A stretch of DNA of 51,232 bases from a virus: positions 1 to 51,232 of IMG/VR virus record IMGVR_UViG_3300010379_000008; one strand, written 5' to 3'. Shown in pieces: positions 27,986 through 34,351 of this stretch. The notes under the pieces were generated by a model that had not been told where the DNA came from, made no database searches, and saw only the letters and a program-made list of their open reading frames with translations. The position numbers and the translations under genes are program-made. Numbering within the stretch: the first letter of the stretch is position 1; each line of letters begins with the position of its first letter.

Positions 27986-28888
27986 CTAAATCAACGTCCC
28001 GGCAGTTGCGATCGCGGCCGCGTAGTAGTTGCAGCCGACCCAGCTCGCGGCGGCTGCCGTGAAGGGCGCCGTGCCGGACAGGATCTGGCAGCAGTTGTCG
28101 CTGATCTGACCCGTGCTCGTGCTCACCAGCACCACCGACTTCGTGTTCGAGGCGGTCAGGTTCTGGATGTAATTGTTGACGATGGCGATATTCGTGCATG
28201 CCGTGGTCTGGTTGAGGAGCACGCCGGCCGAAACGTTGTAGGCGCCCGAGAAACGGCAATTGCTGATGCGGATGGCGTCGCCGCCCACAAGGATGATCGC
28301 GCTGCTGGTGCCGGCGTTGTTGGAGCCGTGGAACGAGCAAGAATCGACGATCAGGCGATTGGCCGCGGCCGTGGTGGTGATGACCGCGGCGGCCTGGTTG
28401 GTCCCATTGGCATGCTCGAACTCGCAGCCCAGGATCGAGCAGTCCGCGGCACTGATGTTCACCATGGAGGTGACCGAGGCCACGCCCATGCCGGTAAAGG
28501 TCAGGTTCTGCACGGTGCAGCCGGCGGCGGTGATGATGAACGAGGCGGCGGCGGCGGTCGTGTAATTGACCGTGCCGCGCTGGCGACCGGTGCCGATGCC
28601 GCGGACCGTGACGCCGGCCACATTGACGTTGACCGTGCCGGCGGCGATGACGGTCTCGGTGTGGTTGGCCATCACGAGGATCAGGTCGTTATTGTTCGCC
28701 GTGCACTTGCCGATGGCGTAGGCGATCGAGGCGAACGGATCCTCGGGGGAGAGGCCGGTAGCGGTGGTATTGTTCCCGGTGGCGCTATTGACCCAGTAGA
28801 CGTTGCCATGGGCGCGCAGTTCGTCGTAGAAGGACGCCAGGGCGTTCCACTTGTTGCCGCCGACGGGGCTGAAATGCGTTTTGGGCAT
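27986..28888 (-). CDS. right-handed beta-helix protein in the head module
   Basis: 300 aa from ATG 28888 (MPKTHFSPVGGNKWN). An N-terminal cap (YVNSATGNNTTATGLSPEDP) leads to repeating coils of about 22-26 residues: VIAAGTVNVNVAGVTVRGIG, NLTFTGMGVASVTSMVNISA, DCSILGCEFEHANGT, RLIVDSCSFHGSN, IRISNCRFSGAYN, NIAIVNNYIQNLT. This is the stacked strand/turn pattern of pectate-lyase-type beta-helices. No active-site residues of polysaccharide lyases are evident, so a trimeric fibre or capsid decoration role is more likely than enzymatic. Its place amid head genes is unusual for a tailspike. Confidence 0.8.
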   Translation of the reverse strand: MPKTHFSPVGGNKWNALASFYDELRAHGNVYWVNSATGNNTTATGLSPEDPFASIAYAIGKCTANNNDLILVMANHTETVIAAGTVNVNVAGVTVRGIGTGRQRGTVNYTTAAAASFIITAAGCTVQNLTFTGMGVASVTSMVNISAADCSILGCEFEHANGTNQAAAVITTTAAANRLIVDSCSFHGSNNAGTSSAIILVGGDAIRISNCRFSGAYNVSAGVLLNQTTACTNIAIVNNYIQNLTASNTKSVVLVSTSTGQISDNCCQILSGTAPFTAAAASWVGCNYYAAAIATAGTLI

Positions 28889-28898
28889 GTGGGGCTCC

Positions 28899-28985
28899 AA
28901 AAGTAGACAGTAGACAGTAGGCAGTAGACAGCAGGCCAATGGGGCCGGTCTTCTGCCACCTGCTATTTACTGTCCCCTGTCCACT
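28899..28985. repeat. type A heptamer inverted repeat
   Basis: AAGTAGACAGTAGACAGTAG and AGTAGACAGCAGGCC with inverse TTCTGCCACCTGCTATTTAC. Confidence 0.8.
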
Positions 28986-29158
28986 CCGTACTTATCCTCG
29001 AAGAAGGCCCGCGCCTTGCTCCAGGCGTCTTCGGCCAAGCTCTCAAGCGTTTTGTGGGCAGCACTGGGAGAAACCACCAGGGCGCAATAGATCTCCCTGG
29101 CCAGGCTTTCAATACGCTCCGCCCGGCTCGGGCTGTCGGCTTTCTTGGCTTCGGCCAT
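28967..29158 (-). CDS. small helical protein, 63 aa
   Basis: Starts MAEAKKADSPSRAERIESLA, then REIYCALVVSPSAAHKTLE and WSKARAFFEDKYGVDRGQ. Entirely helical, charged, with no Cys pair. Encoded between the beta-helix gene and a head gene; perhaps a head completion or regulatory peptide. Too short for confident family assignment. Confidence 0.6.
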   Translation of the reverse strand: MAEAKKADSPSRAERIESLAREIYCALVVSPSAAHKTLESLAEDAWSKARAFFEDKYGVDRGQ

Positions 29159-29179
29159 GTCGCTAAATCCTCTCCTGGT

Positions 29180-29216
29180 TTTCCCTCGCCCCTGGCCCCT
29201 ATTCCCTCGTCCCTAG
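29180..29216. repeat. inverse type B heptamers
   Basis: CCCTCGCCCCTGGCCCCTAT and CCCTCGTCCC at the edge of the next gene's stop. Confidence 0.7.
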
Positions 29217-29686
29217 AAGGTCAAGGGCGAGAGATTCAGGAAGGGCCGCTTGGCGCCGGAGCGCAAATAGGTCACGGACATCACGTCCGAGGCATTGTTC
29301 ATCGTGATACGGCCGGCGACCCAGAGGAGCGGCAGCGTCAGGCCGGCCGAGGCACGGATTTCTTCGAGCTGGCCGGCTTCGATTTCCAGCGAGGCGCCGT
29401 TGAGCACCAAGCTGCCGGTGAGGGCGCCCGAGCTGACGATCTGCTGAATGTTCGTTCCGGAGCTATCGGTGGCGGCGACGATTTCCAGGAGCGTCAGGCC
29501 GGTACCGGTGAGCACGGCGTTGCAGGCGGACAGGAAGAAGTACTCGTAATTCTCCATGCTCACCCACTGCGGCGTGGGCGTGCTGTTGGGGGTGACCACG
29601 GTGGCCGTGGCGGCGCCGGGGACGTGCACCAGCGTCTGCACCAGGTTGCGTGAGCCCACATGTTGGGCGGTGAGTTGGGATGCCAT
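29213..29686 (-). CDS. hypothetical head protein, 157 aa
   Basis: Starts MASQLTAQHVGSRNLVQTLV. Beta-rich, hydroxyl-rich sequence (TATVVTPNSTPTPQWVSMEN, SGALTGSLVLNGASLEIEAG, GLTLPLLWVAGRITMNN). No Cys clusters or membrane segment. Immediately upstream in the head cluster of the capsid gene, so a head decoration or stabilising protein is likely. Confidence 0.65.
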   Translation of the reverse strand: MASQLTAQHVGSRNLVQTLVHVPGAATATVVTPNSTPTPQWVSMENYEYFFLSACNAVLTGTGLTLLEIVAATDSSGTNIQQIVSSGALTGSLVLNGASLEIEAGQLEEIRASAGLTLPLLWVAGRITMNNASDVMSVTYLRSGAKRPFLNLSPLTF

Positions 29687-29695
29687 TTCGACTCC

Positions 29696-29810
29696 TAGTG
29701 GCGAGTGGGTAGTCGCGAGTGGCGAGCGAATGCCAGAGCCTTACCGGATCCCGCCCTCTTCTGAATGTCGTTACTCCTGATCACCAGCCACTATTCCCTA
29801 GCCACTACTA
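29696..29810. repeat. type C heptamer inverted repeat
   Basis: AGTGGCGAGTGGGTAGTCGC units and inverse CACTATTCCCTAGCCACTAC with a core of about 50 bases; the right arm ends at the capsid stop. Confidence 0.8.
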
Positions 29811-31181
29811 GCGCCCCGCCAGCACCACGAACGGGCTCAGGGTGCTGGTGCTGTTGACAGGCGTCAACGGGCTTCGCCACCAACATATCGCCGCATTGCG
29901 AATCCAGAATTTGAACGCGCGTTCGTGATTCACGAAGCGGACGTGCACGCTTTCCGCGCTTTCCAGAGGTGCATACGTTCCTTCGAGATACTCACTCCAT
30001 GTGCCCAGGAGGAGATCGCCGGCTGTGCCCAACGTTTGGGCATATTCCGAGAACATGAGCGGTCGCCCCAGGAGGCGGTTGGGGATAGGCCCTTCGACAT
30101 TCGTCTCCCAGATCATGCCCGTACCGGCCACGCCCACGGATTGGTTGAGCAATCCGAGCTGCGGCAGTGTGTCGTGGTTGGCGATCCACATCGCGCGGCC
30201 ATAACCCCAGGAGCGCGACATCATCGTCAGGATGTTTGTCAGCGTGATCGTTTTGGTGGCTTGGCCGTTCTCGGCGGGGGCGGTGACCAAGTATGGATTG
30301 CCGGTGTTGAGGACCCCCTCGAACTCGCCGGCACCGCTGCCGGTCAAACGCTCCTTGATCAGCGCATACTGGAACTGCTCCTTGAAGCCGCGTTCGAGAA
30401 TGGCAATGAACGTGGTCGGACTATCGACCAGCAATTCCTCGGTGGCGTAAGCCAGGCCAAAGAGGGTATGGGCGGCGAGCAGGAGTTGCTCGAGCTGCGT
30501 ACGGCTGGCGGTACCGGCTACGGTTTCCGGGCGGCGCGTGACAGTCAGACCGCCGGCCACGCTGGTCGTGTGGTTTTTGTCGGTGCGTGCGGGGATTGTC
30601 ACCGAAGGCGTGGTCATCGGCACGCGCGTGATCATCGACCCCATGGGATCGTCTTCGGGTGTCAGCGCCAGGAAATCCGGGCTGAAGCCCATGGGGATGA
30701 GGAATGACCCGTAAGCATCGCTGGCCCCGGACGCTTCATCACTGCCGACAGTCAGCAAGGGCTTGAGGCGCGGATCGGCACGATCGGAGTGGAGACCGGC
30801 CTGCATGACGCAACCGAGGAATTCGCGCGGAGTTCTGAAGCCGCGACGCTTTTCCGCTTCATGGTCGATGGGCTGAGCCGCAACCACAAGCTGCGTGCCG
30901 GCAGGAGGGTCGGCATCGGTCCTACGAGGAAGTGGCGTGCGCTCCGCCTCGGCGATGCGGCGGCGGTTGGCGTCCATGTCGGCCTTGAGGCGCTGCCGTT
31001 CTTCGGCGCGGGTGATCTTGTCGTTTTCCCGGTCGATGGCGGCCAGCACGGCCTTGCGGCTGGTCTGCAGCCTGTCGTGTTCGGCGAGCTGCTCGGCGGT
31101 GAGCTCCGGGTTGAGCAGGAGCTTGTCGATTGTGGCGTCGATCTCTTCGAGGCGGGTATACAGCTTCTCGAGGGTTTCCAT
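29808..31181 (-). CDS. major capsid protein, HK97 fold
   Basis: 457 aa from ATG 31181 (METLEKLYTRLEE), behind GGAGACGAG. The N-terminal 120 residues are a coiled-coil delta/scaffold domain (KAVLAAIDRENDKITRAEER, RLKADMDANRRRIAEAE) that is normally cut off by the prohead protease. The HK97 domain follows, with DAYGSFLIPMGFSPDFLALT, VPMTTPSVTIPARTDKNHTT, FKEQFQYALIKERLTGSGAG and LGRPLMFSEYAQTLGTAGDL, matching E-loop, A-domain and P-domain signatures of HK97-type capsids. Positioned after the protease and GroES genes. Confidence 0.92.
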   Translation of the reverse strand: METLEKLYTRLEEIDATIDKLLLNPELTAEQLAEHDRLQTSRKAVLAAIDRENDKITRAEERQRLKADMDANRRRIAEAERTPLPRRTDADPPAGTQLVVAAQPIDHEAEKRRGFRTPREFLGCVMQAGLHSDRADPRLKPLLTVGSDEASGASDAYGSFLIPMGFSPDFLALTPEDDPMGSMITRVPMTTPSVTIPARTDKNHTTSVAGGLTVTRRPETVAGTASRTQLEQLLLAAHTLFGLAYATEELLVDSPTTFIAILERGFKEQFQYALIKERLTGSGAGEFEGVLNTGNPYLVTAPAENGQATKTITLTNILTMMSRSWGYGRAMWIANHDTLPQLGLLNQSVGVAGTGMIWETNVEGPIPNRLLGRPLMFSEYAQTLGTAGDLLLGTWSEYLEGTYAPLESAESVHVRFVNHERAFKFWIRNAAICWWRSPLTPVNSTSTLSPFVVLAGR

Positions 31182-31511
31182 CGGCTCGTCTCCGCGGCCG
31201 ATGGACAGGAAGGGGGCATGTGCCATCGGCCAGCTCATGAAGAAGTGGCCAGTGGCTAGTGGTCAGTGGCGAGACAACTTCTCAGCACTACGCACTATTC
31301 ACTATCCACTACGAGTGGTCCGAGCAGCCACGCCGAAAGCTGAAGGCAGTCGGGCAGGTCTACTGTGCCGCGCGAGCTGAAGGCTCGAACGTCGAGATCG
31401 AGTGTACAGGGGACGGACGGGAGTGATTTGGAGTGCGGCGCTTTGTCGCCGCTTTTGTTTTTGGTTCAGAGAAACAAAAGCGGCGGTATAGCCGCCGCAC
31501 TCCAAAGAAGT
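31182..31511. repeat. 330-base gap: type C element and M palindrome
   Basis: C units at 31243-31316, then unlabelled DNA to 31426, then the M palindrome. No gene is seen; the upstream part of the open frame (MSWPMAHAPFLS...) belongs to the C element's flank. Confidence 0.7.
31427..31506. repeat. type M three-hairpin palindrome
   Basis: TTTGGAGTGCGGCG and CGCCGCACTCCAAA are perfect outer arms of 14 bases. Inner pairs CGCCGCTTTTGTTT / AAACAAAAGCGGCG and two small GC hairpins (GCGGCGCTTTGTCGCCGC, GCGGCGGTATAGCCGCCGC) make a cruciform-like fold of 80 bases. Confidence 0.9.
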
Positions 31512-31904
31512 TCAGCCGTGCTTGCTCGCCGTCGGCGCTGCCGGCAGGCGGTTGGCTTCCATGATCTTCCGCCACGCGGTGCTGACGACGCTCGCGCGCG
31601 CGTGGAAGCGCTTCTCCAGGATCGTCCGGCAGCGGGGTGTGTCACCCTGGCCGCAGAGGCTGCGATCGCGACCGCTGCCTATGTCCGCGCTGGCGAGCAC
31701 CACCCAGGCCTGCAGGGTGAGATCGTCCTCGGCGACGATGTGGGCGGGGAGGCGGACCGAGTTGGCGATGTAATCGATGCCTTGCTGATCGAGGCGCTGC
31801 TGGACGGCCGGCCAGTCGAAGGGCTCCAGGATGGCGGCGTGCACCTGGGGGAGGGCTTCGAGGTGCTCGGCCAGGAGATCGAAGGGACTTTTGGTCTTGG
31901 CCAC
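31512..31904 (-). CDS. hypothetical protein, 130 aa
   Basis: Starts MAKTKSPFDLLAEHLEALPQ. Alpha/beta with acidic N-terminal half (DWPAVQQRLDQQGIDYIANS, LPAHIVAEDDLTLQAWVV) and a basic C-terminus (CRTILEKRFHARASVVSTAW). Two Cys (LCGQGDTPRCR). Between GroES-side small genes and the capsid gene. It reads like a small head-assembly or accessory protein; no family is recognised. Confidence 0.6.
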   Translation of the reverse strand: MAKTKSPFDLLAEHLEALPQVHAAILEPFDWPAVQQRLDQQGIDYIANSVRLPAHIVAEDDLTLQAWVVLASADIGSGRDRSLCGQGDTPRCRTILEKRFHARASVVSTAWRKIMEANRLPAAPTASKHG

Positions 31905-31915
31905 GGACCACTTCC

Positions 31916-31945
31916 TCTGCTGTCTACTGTCTACCGTTTACTTCG
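31916..31945. repeat. type A half element
   Basis: Inverse units GCTGTCTACTGTCTACCGTT; no matching left arm is close by. It lies at the edge of the stop of the gene at 31938. Confidence 0.6.
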
Positions 31946-32231
31946 TGCTGCCGAACAGGAGGGAGCATAGCAAACGGAGAACGCTTGGACGCCGCTTTTT
32001 TGGCGGCCCGGTTGTGAGCCATCGACTGCCGTGGCCTTGGAGGCGGCGCAGACGGTAGATCTCCGCAATGAGGCGGGGAACGTCCTCGAGGTAGCGGACG
32101 GCGAGCTCATGCGTCATGATCGACCGGCCAGCCAGCCAACGGGATTGGAAGCCGGGAGGGATCAGGGCGCGGAGCTCGGCGAGCTCGGCGTCGGTGATCG
32201 GCGGCGCGGGGCGTTGCAGTTGGCTGGTCAA
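31938..32231 (-). CDS. small hypothetical protein, 97 aa, TTG start
   Basis: TTG at 32231 (LTSQLQRPAPPITDAELAEL), with GCGAGG about nine bases upstream. The N-terminal part is helical (ELAELRALIPPGFQSRWLAG, HELAVRYLEDVPRLIAEIYR), the C-terminus is basic (RLRRLQGHGSRW, PPKKRRPSVLRLL). The longer frame upstream is the N-type hairpin DNA. A DNA- or RNA-contacting role would fit its charge, but no family is known. Confidence 0.5.
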   Translation of the reverse strand: MTSQLQRPAPPITDAELAELRALIPPGFQSRWLAGRSIMTHELAVRYLEDVPRLIAEIYRLRRLQGHGSRWLTTGPPKKRRPSVLRLLCSLLFGSTK

Positions 32232-32249
32232 GGGTAAGGCCTCGCTTGG

Positions 32250-32295
32250 TAGGTCAGGTTTCCAACCTGATCGGACAGGTTGGAAACCTGTCCTA
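32250..32295. repeat. type N hairpin (CAGGTTGGAAACCTG)
   Basis: TAGGTCAGGTTTCCAACCTG and CAGGTTGGAAACCTGTCCTA form nearly perfect 20-base arms around a 6-base loop between two leftward genes. Confidence 0.85.
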
Positions 32296-32631
32296 CTGAT
32301 CCATGCGTTCCCGGATGCTGATGGCGTGGCACAGCCCCGAGGTCCCATCGGGCTCGATGTGCACACCGTGTGCATCGTCGTAGGGAAGACGTTTGCTGCA
32401 GCCTCCACAGATGGCGGCGGCACAGGCCATGCGTTCCTGTTGCACAGCAGTGGGCAGCTCGCTGCGGCGGCGCAGCAGACAGAGCACGGTGGGTTTCATC
32501 GGCACGCAGGCGACGCGGCTCATTTCGGCGCCGGGGAAGCCTTGCACGTATTCCCAGCCGTCCGCCTCCCAGGCGTTGAGCCTGGGGATCATCGTGACGG
32601 GGTCGAGGTCGATCTTTTCGAAGCGGTGCAT
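32293..32631 (-). CDS. hypothetical zinc-binding protein, 112 aa
   Basis: Begins MHRFEKIDLDPVTMIPRLNA. Middle strand VACVPMKPTVLCLLRRRSEL is followed by a Cys-rich part (ACAAAICGGCSKRLPYDDAHG) with CxxxxxCGGC and His, and a further Cys (GLCHAISIRERM). Resembles a small treble-clef-type finger; specific role unknown. Starts right at the downstream edge of the A repeat at 32646. Confidence 0.6.
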   Translation of the reverse strand: MHRFEKIDLDPVTMIPRLNAWEADGWEYVQGFPGAEMSRVACVPMKPTVLCLLRRRSELPTAVQQERMACAAAICGGCSKRLPYDDAHGVHIEPDGTSGLCHAISIRERMDQ

Positions 32632-32645
32632 GCTCGGGGCCGAAA

Positions 32646-32708
32646 AAGTAGACAGTAGACAGTAGACGGCGGATCGGGCCCGTTTGCTGTCTACTGTCTA
32701 CTCTCTAC
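32646..32708. repeat. type A heptamer inverted repeat
   Basis: AAGTAGACAGTAGACAGTAG and inverse TTTGCTGTCTACTGTCTACT; the right arm meets the groES stop. Confidence 0.88.
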
Positions 32709-32946
32709 TTTTGGGCAGGTAGCGGAAGCCGCCTTCCTTGTCGAACACGACCTGGGCGTCGTCGTCGTGCAGGGAGCGGCAAACGGCCTTGATATCGTCG
32801 ATGGTGACTTCGTCGCCGACGGCGAGCACCTCGCCGCGTTTGGGCTTTTCCTTGGCCTTGTCCGGCAGCAGGATGCCGCCGGGGGTTTTCTCCTGAGATT
32901 CCGAACGTCGGACCAGCACGCGATCGGACAGGGGTCGAATCTTCAT
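32698..32946 (-). CDS. groES: phage-encoded GroES-type co-chaperonin, shortened
   Basis: 82 aa; GroES is normally about 95. The N-terminal half is a textbook match: [20 protein letters not shown], the mobile-loop [17 protein letters not shown] and VLAVGDEV. The C-terminal half diverges ([20 protein letters not shown]) and the usual final strands are missing. In T4 a phage GroES (gp31) lets GroEL fold the capsid protein. Here the gene lies between the S49 prohead protease and the capsid gene, which supports that role; the truncated C-terminus is odd. Start overlaps the previous stop (ATGA). Confidence 0.85.
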   Translation of the reverse strand: MKIRPLSDRVLVRRSESQEKTPGGILLPDKAKEKPKRGEVLAVGDEVTIDDIKAVCRSLHDDDAQVVFDKEGGFRYLPKSRE

Positions 32947-33221
32947 GGACTTATCTCCTTGAGCGGCGAAACAGATGCCAGAGGCTGCGGGATGACGCCC
33001 AGTTTTACGCCTGGCGGGAGGATGATTAAAGGTACCGATGCCAGTGCCGTGCCCCGATGGATCGCATTCCATTCTGCGCGGAGATTTGCCTTCTCCTCAC
33101 GAGTCATGCGACGCTCAAGCTGCAGGACCAGCCCGACCGGCGGTTTATCGGGCAACTCATGCAGAGTACCCAAGACAGCCGTCAAGCCAAGAGCCGCTTT
33201 GATGGCCTCACGGCGGTTCAT
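32943..33221 (-). CDS. small exported-type protein with RAEW motif, 92 aa
   Basis: N-terminus [18 protein letters not shown] resembles a twin-arginine-type signal with a hydrophobic stretch; a short mature part follows. The sequence [14 protein letters not shown] is shared, as RAEW plus HG/RG, with the portal (residues 239-252) and with the gene at 37881-38291, so the segment recurs in three proteins of this element. C-terminal ends overlap the groES ATG by four bases. Function unknown. Confidence 0.55.
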   Translation of the reverse strand: MNRREAIKAALGLTAVLGTLHELPDKPPVGLVLQLERRMTREEKANLRAEWNAIHRGTALASVPLIILPPGVKLGVIPQPLASVSPLKEISP

Positions 33222-33264
33222 TGTTCGATCCTCCGGGGAGCGGCGTACATGCTGTCAGCTTGTG

Positions 33265-34179
33265 CTACAGGCTACGGCACTTTCTATCTTTTGCGACTTG
33301 ATGCCGTAAGCGGAGAACCTCGACGCTAGCCCCCTTCGCACTCGCCCCGCGCCCCTCGCCCCTATTCCCTCCCGTGAGGCGTTCCATCAGATCGCCCATG
33401 GTCATGATCTTGTCAATCATGCCGGCGGACAGGGCCTCGTCCCCTTTGAGCAGGCGGCCGTTGCCATATTTGCTGCGTACGTCGGACGGAGGCACGCCGC
33501 GGTTGCGGGCGACGGCCTTGACGAATTTCTCGTAAACGCCTTTGACGACCTCCTGGAGGCGCTCGTCGTCGTCGTCGGAGAGGGGCTCCAGGTCGTTGAA
33601 CTCGGCCTTGTTCTTGGGGACCTTGGCGATCGTGCATTTGACGCCGGCCTCGGCGTAGGCGCTGGACCAATCTTCATGCACGGCGTAGACGCCGACCGAG
33701 CCGACGTCGGCACTGGGGCTGGCGCAGACCTGGGAGGCGCAGGAGCCGAGCCAGTAAGCGGCCGAGGCCATGCAACTATTGGCGATGGCGTGCACGGGCT
33801 TGACGCTGCGGGCCGCGAAGATTTGGTCGCCCAGCTCCTGGACGCCGTAGACCTCGCCGCCGGGGGAATCGACGTCGAGCACGATGGCGCCGCAGTCCTT
33901 GCTGGCGAGGGCCATATGCAGGGCCTGAGCGGTGTCCTCGGTGGAGCAACCGCCGAACAGCCAGCCCCAGAGGGACATGCGCTGTTCGATCACGCCGCAG
34001 ATCGGGATGACGGCAACCTTGCCGGAGGCGAGGCGGAGCTGCTTGGCGGCGGCCTCCACGCGGGCCTTGTCGATGTCGGCCTGGCAGGGGACCGGGTTCA
34101 TGTTGCGCAGGCGCAAGGCGGCGCCGGCCAGGAACTGGTGATCGGCTAGCCAGAGTTTGGTGGTCGTTGCCAGGGACAT
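33265..34179 (-). CDS. S49-family prohead protease (SppA/lambda gpC-like)
   Basis: 304 aa from ATG 34179 (MSLATTTKLWLADHQFLAGA); the longer frame upstream is G-element DNA. S49 features: VAVIPICGVIEQRM, IVLDVDSPGGEVYGVQELGD and the nucleophile region ANSCMASAAYWLGSCASQVC, followed by ADVGSVGVYAVHEDWSSAY. The catalytic Ser is expected in MASAAYW and the Lys in the IAKVPKNK region, as in signal peptide peptidase A. Phage S49 proteases mature the capsid by removing the scaffold domain of the capsid protein. Adjacent portal and capsid genes support this. Confidence 0.9.
   Translation of the reverse strand: MSLATTTKLWLADHQFLAGAALRLRNMNPVPCQADIDKARVEAAAKQLRLASGKVAVIPICGVIEQRMSLWGWLFGGCSTEDTAQALHMALASKDCGAIVLDVDSPGGEVYGVQELGDQIFAARSVKPVHAIANSCMASAAYWLGSCASQVCASPSADVGSVGVYAVHEDWSSAYAEAGVKCTIAKVPKNKAEFNDLEPLSDDDDERLQEVVKGVYEKFVKAVARNRGVPPSDVRSKYGNGRLLKGDEALSAGMIDKIMTMGDLMERLTGGNRGEGRGASAKGASVEVLRLRHQVAKDRKCRSL
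33337..33374. repeat. type B heptamers in the C-terminal codons of the prohead protease
   Basis: CTCGCCCCGCGCCCCTCGCC and following CCTATTCCCTCC; in frame they encode GGNRGEGRGASAKG. Confidence 0.7.
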
Positions 34180-34196
34180 GAGCGGCTCCTTTTTCC

Positions 34197-34346
34197 CTCG
34201 TTCCAAGGCTCTGCCTTGGAACGCACTGCCTTGCAGGCTCTGCCTGCCATTCATGAACGCCGTTGCCCGACAATGCACCCACCTTGGGAAAACGAGGCGG
34301 AGCCTCGCATGCATTGCGTTCCCAGGCAGAGCCTGGGAACGAGGGG
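34197..34346. repeat. type G palindromes, four in a row
   Basis: CGTTCCAAGGCTCTGCCTTG (34199-), GCAGGCTCTGCCTGC, CGAGGCGGAGCCTCG (34294-34308) and CGTTCCCAGGCAGAGCCTGG (34317-34341): each is a perfect or near-perfect hairpin with AGA/TCT-type loops. They fill the gap between portal and protease genes. Confidence 0.88.
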
Positions 34347-34351
34347 CTGTG

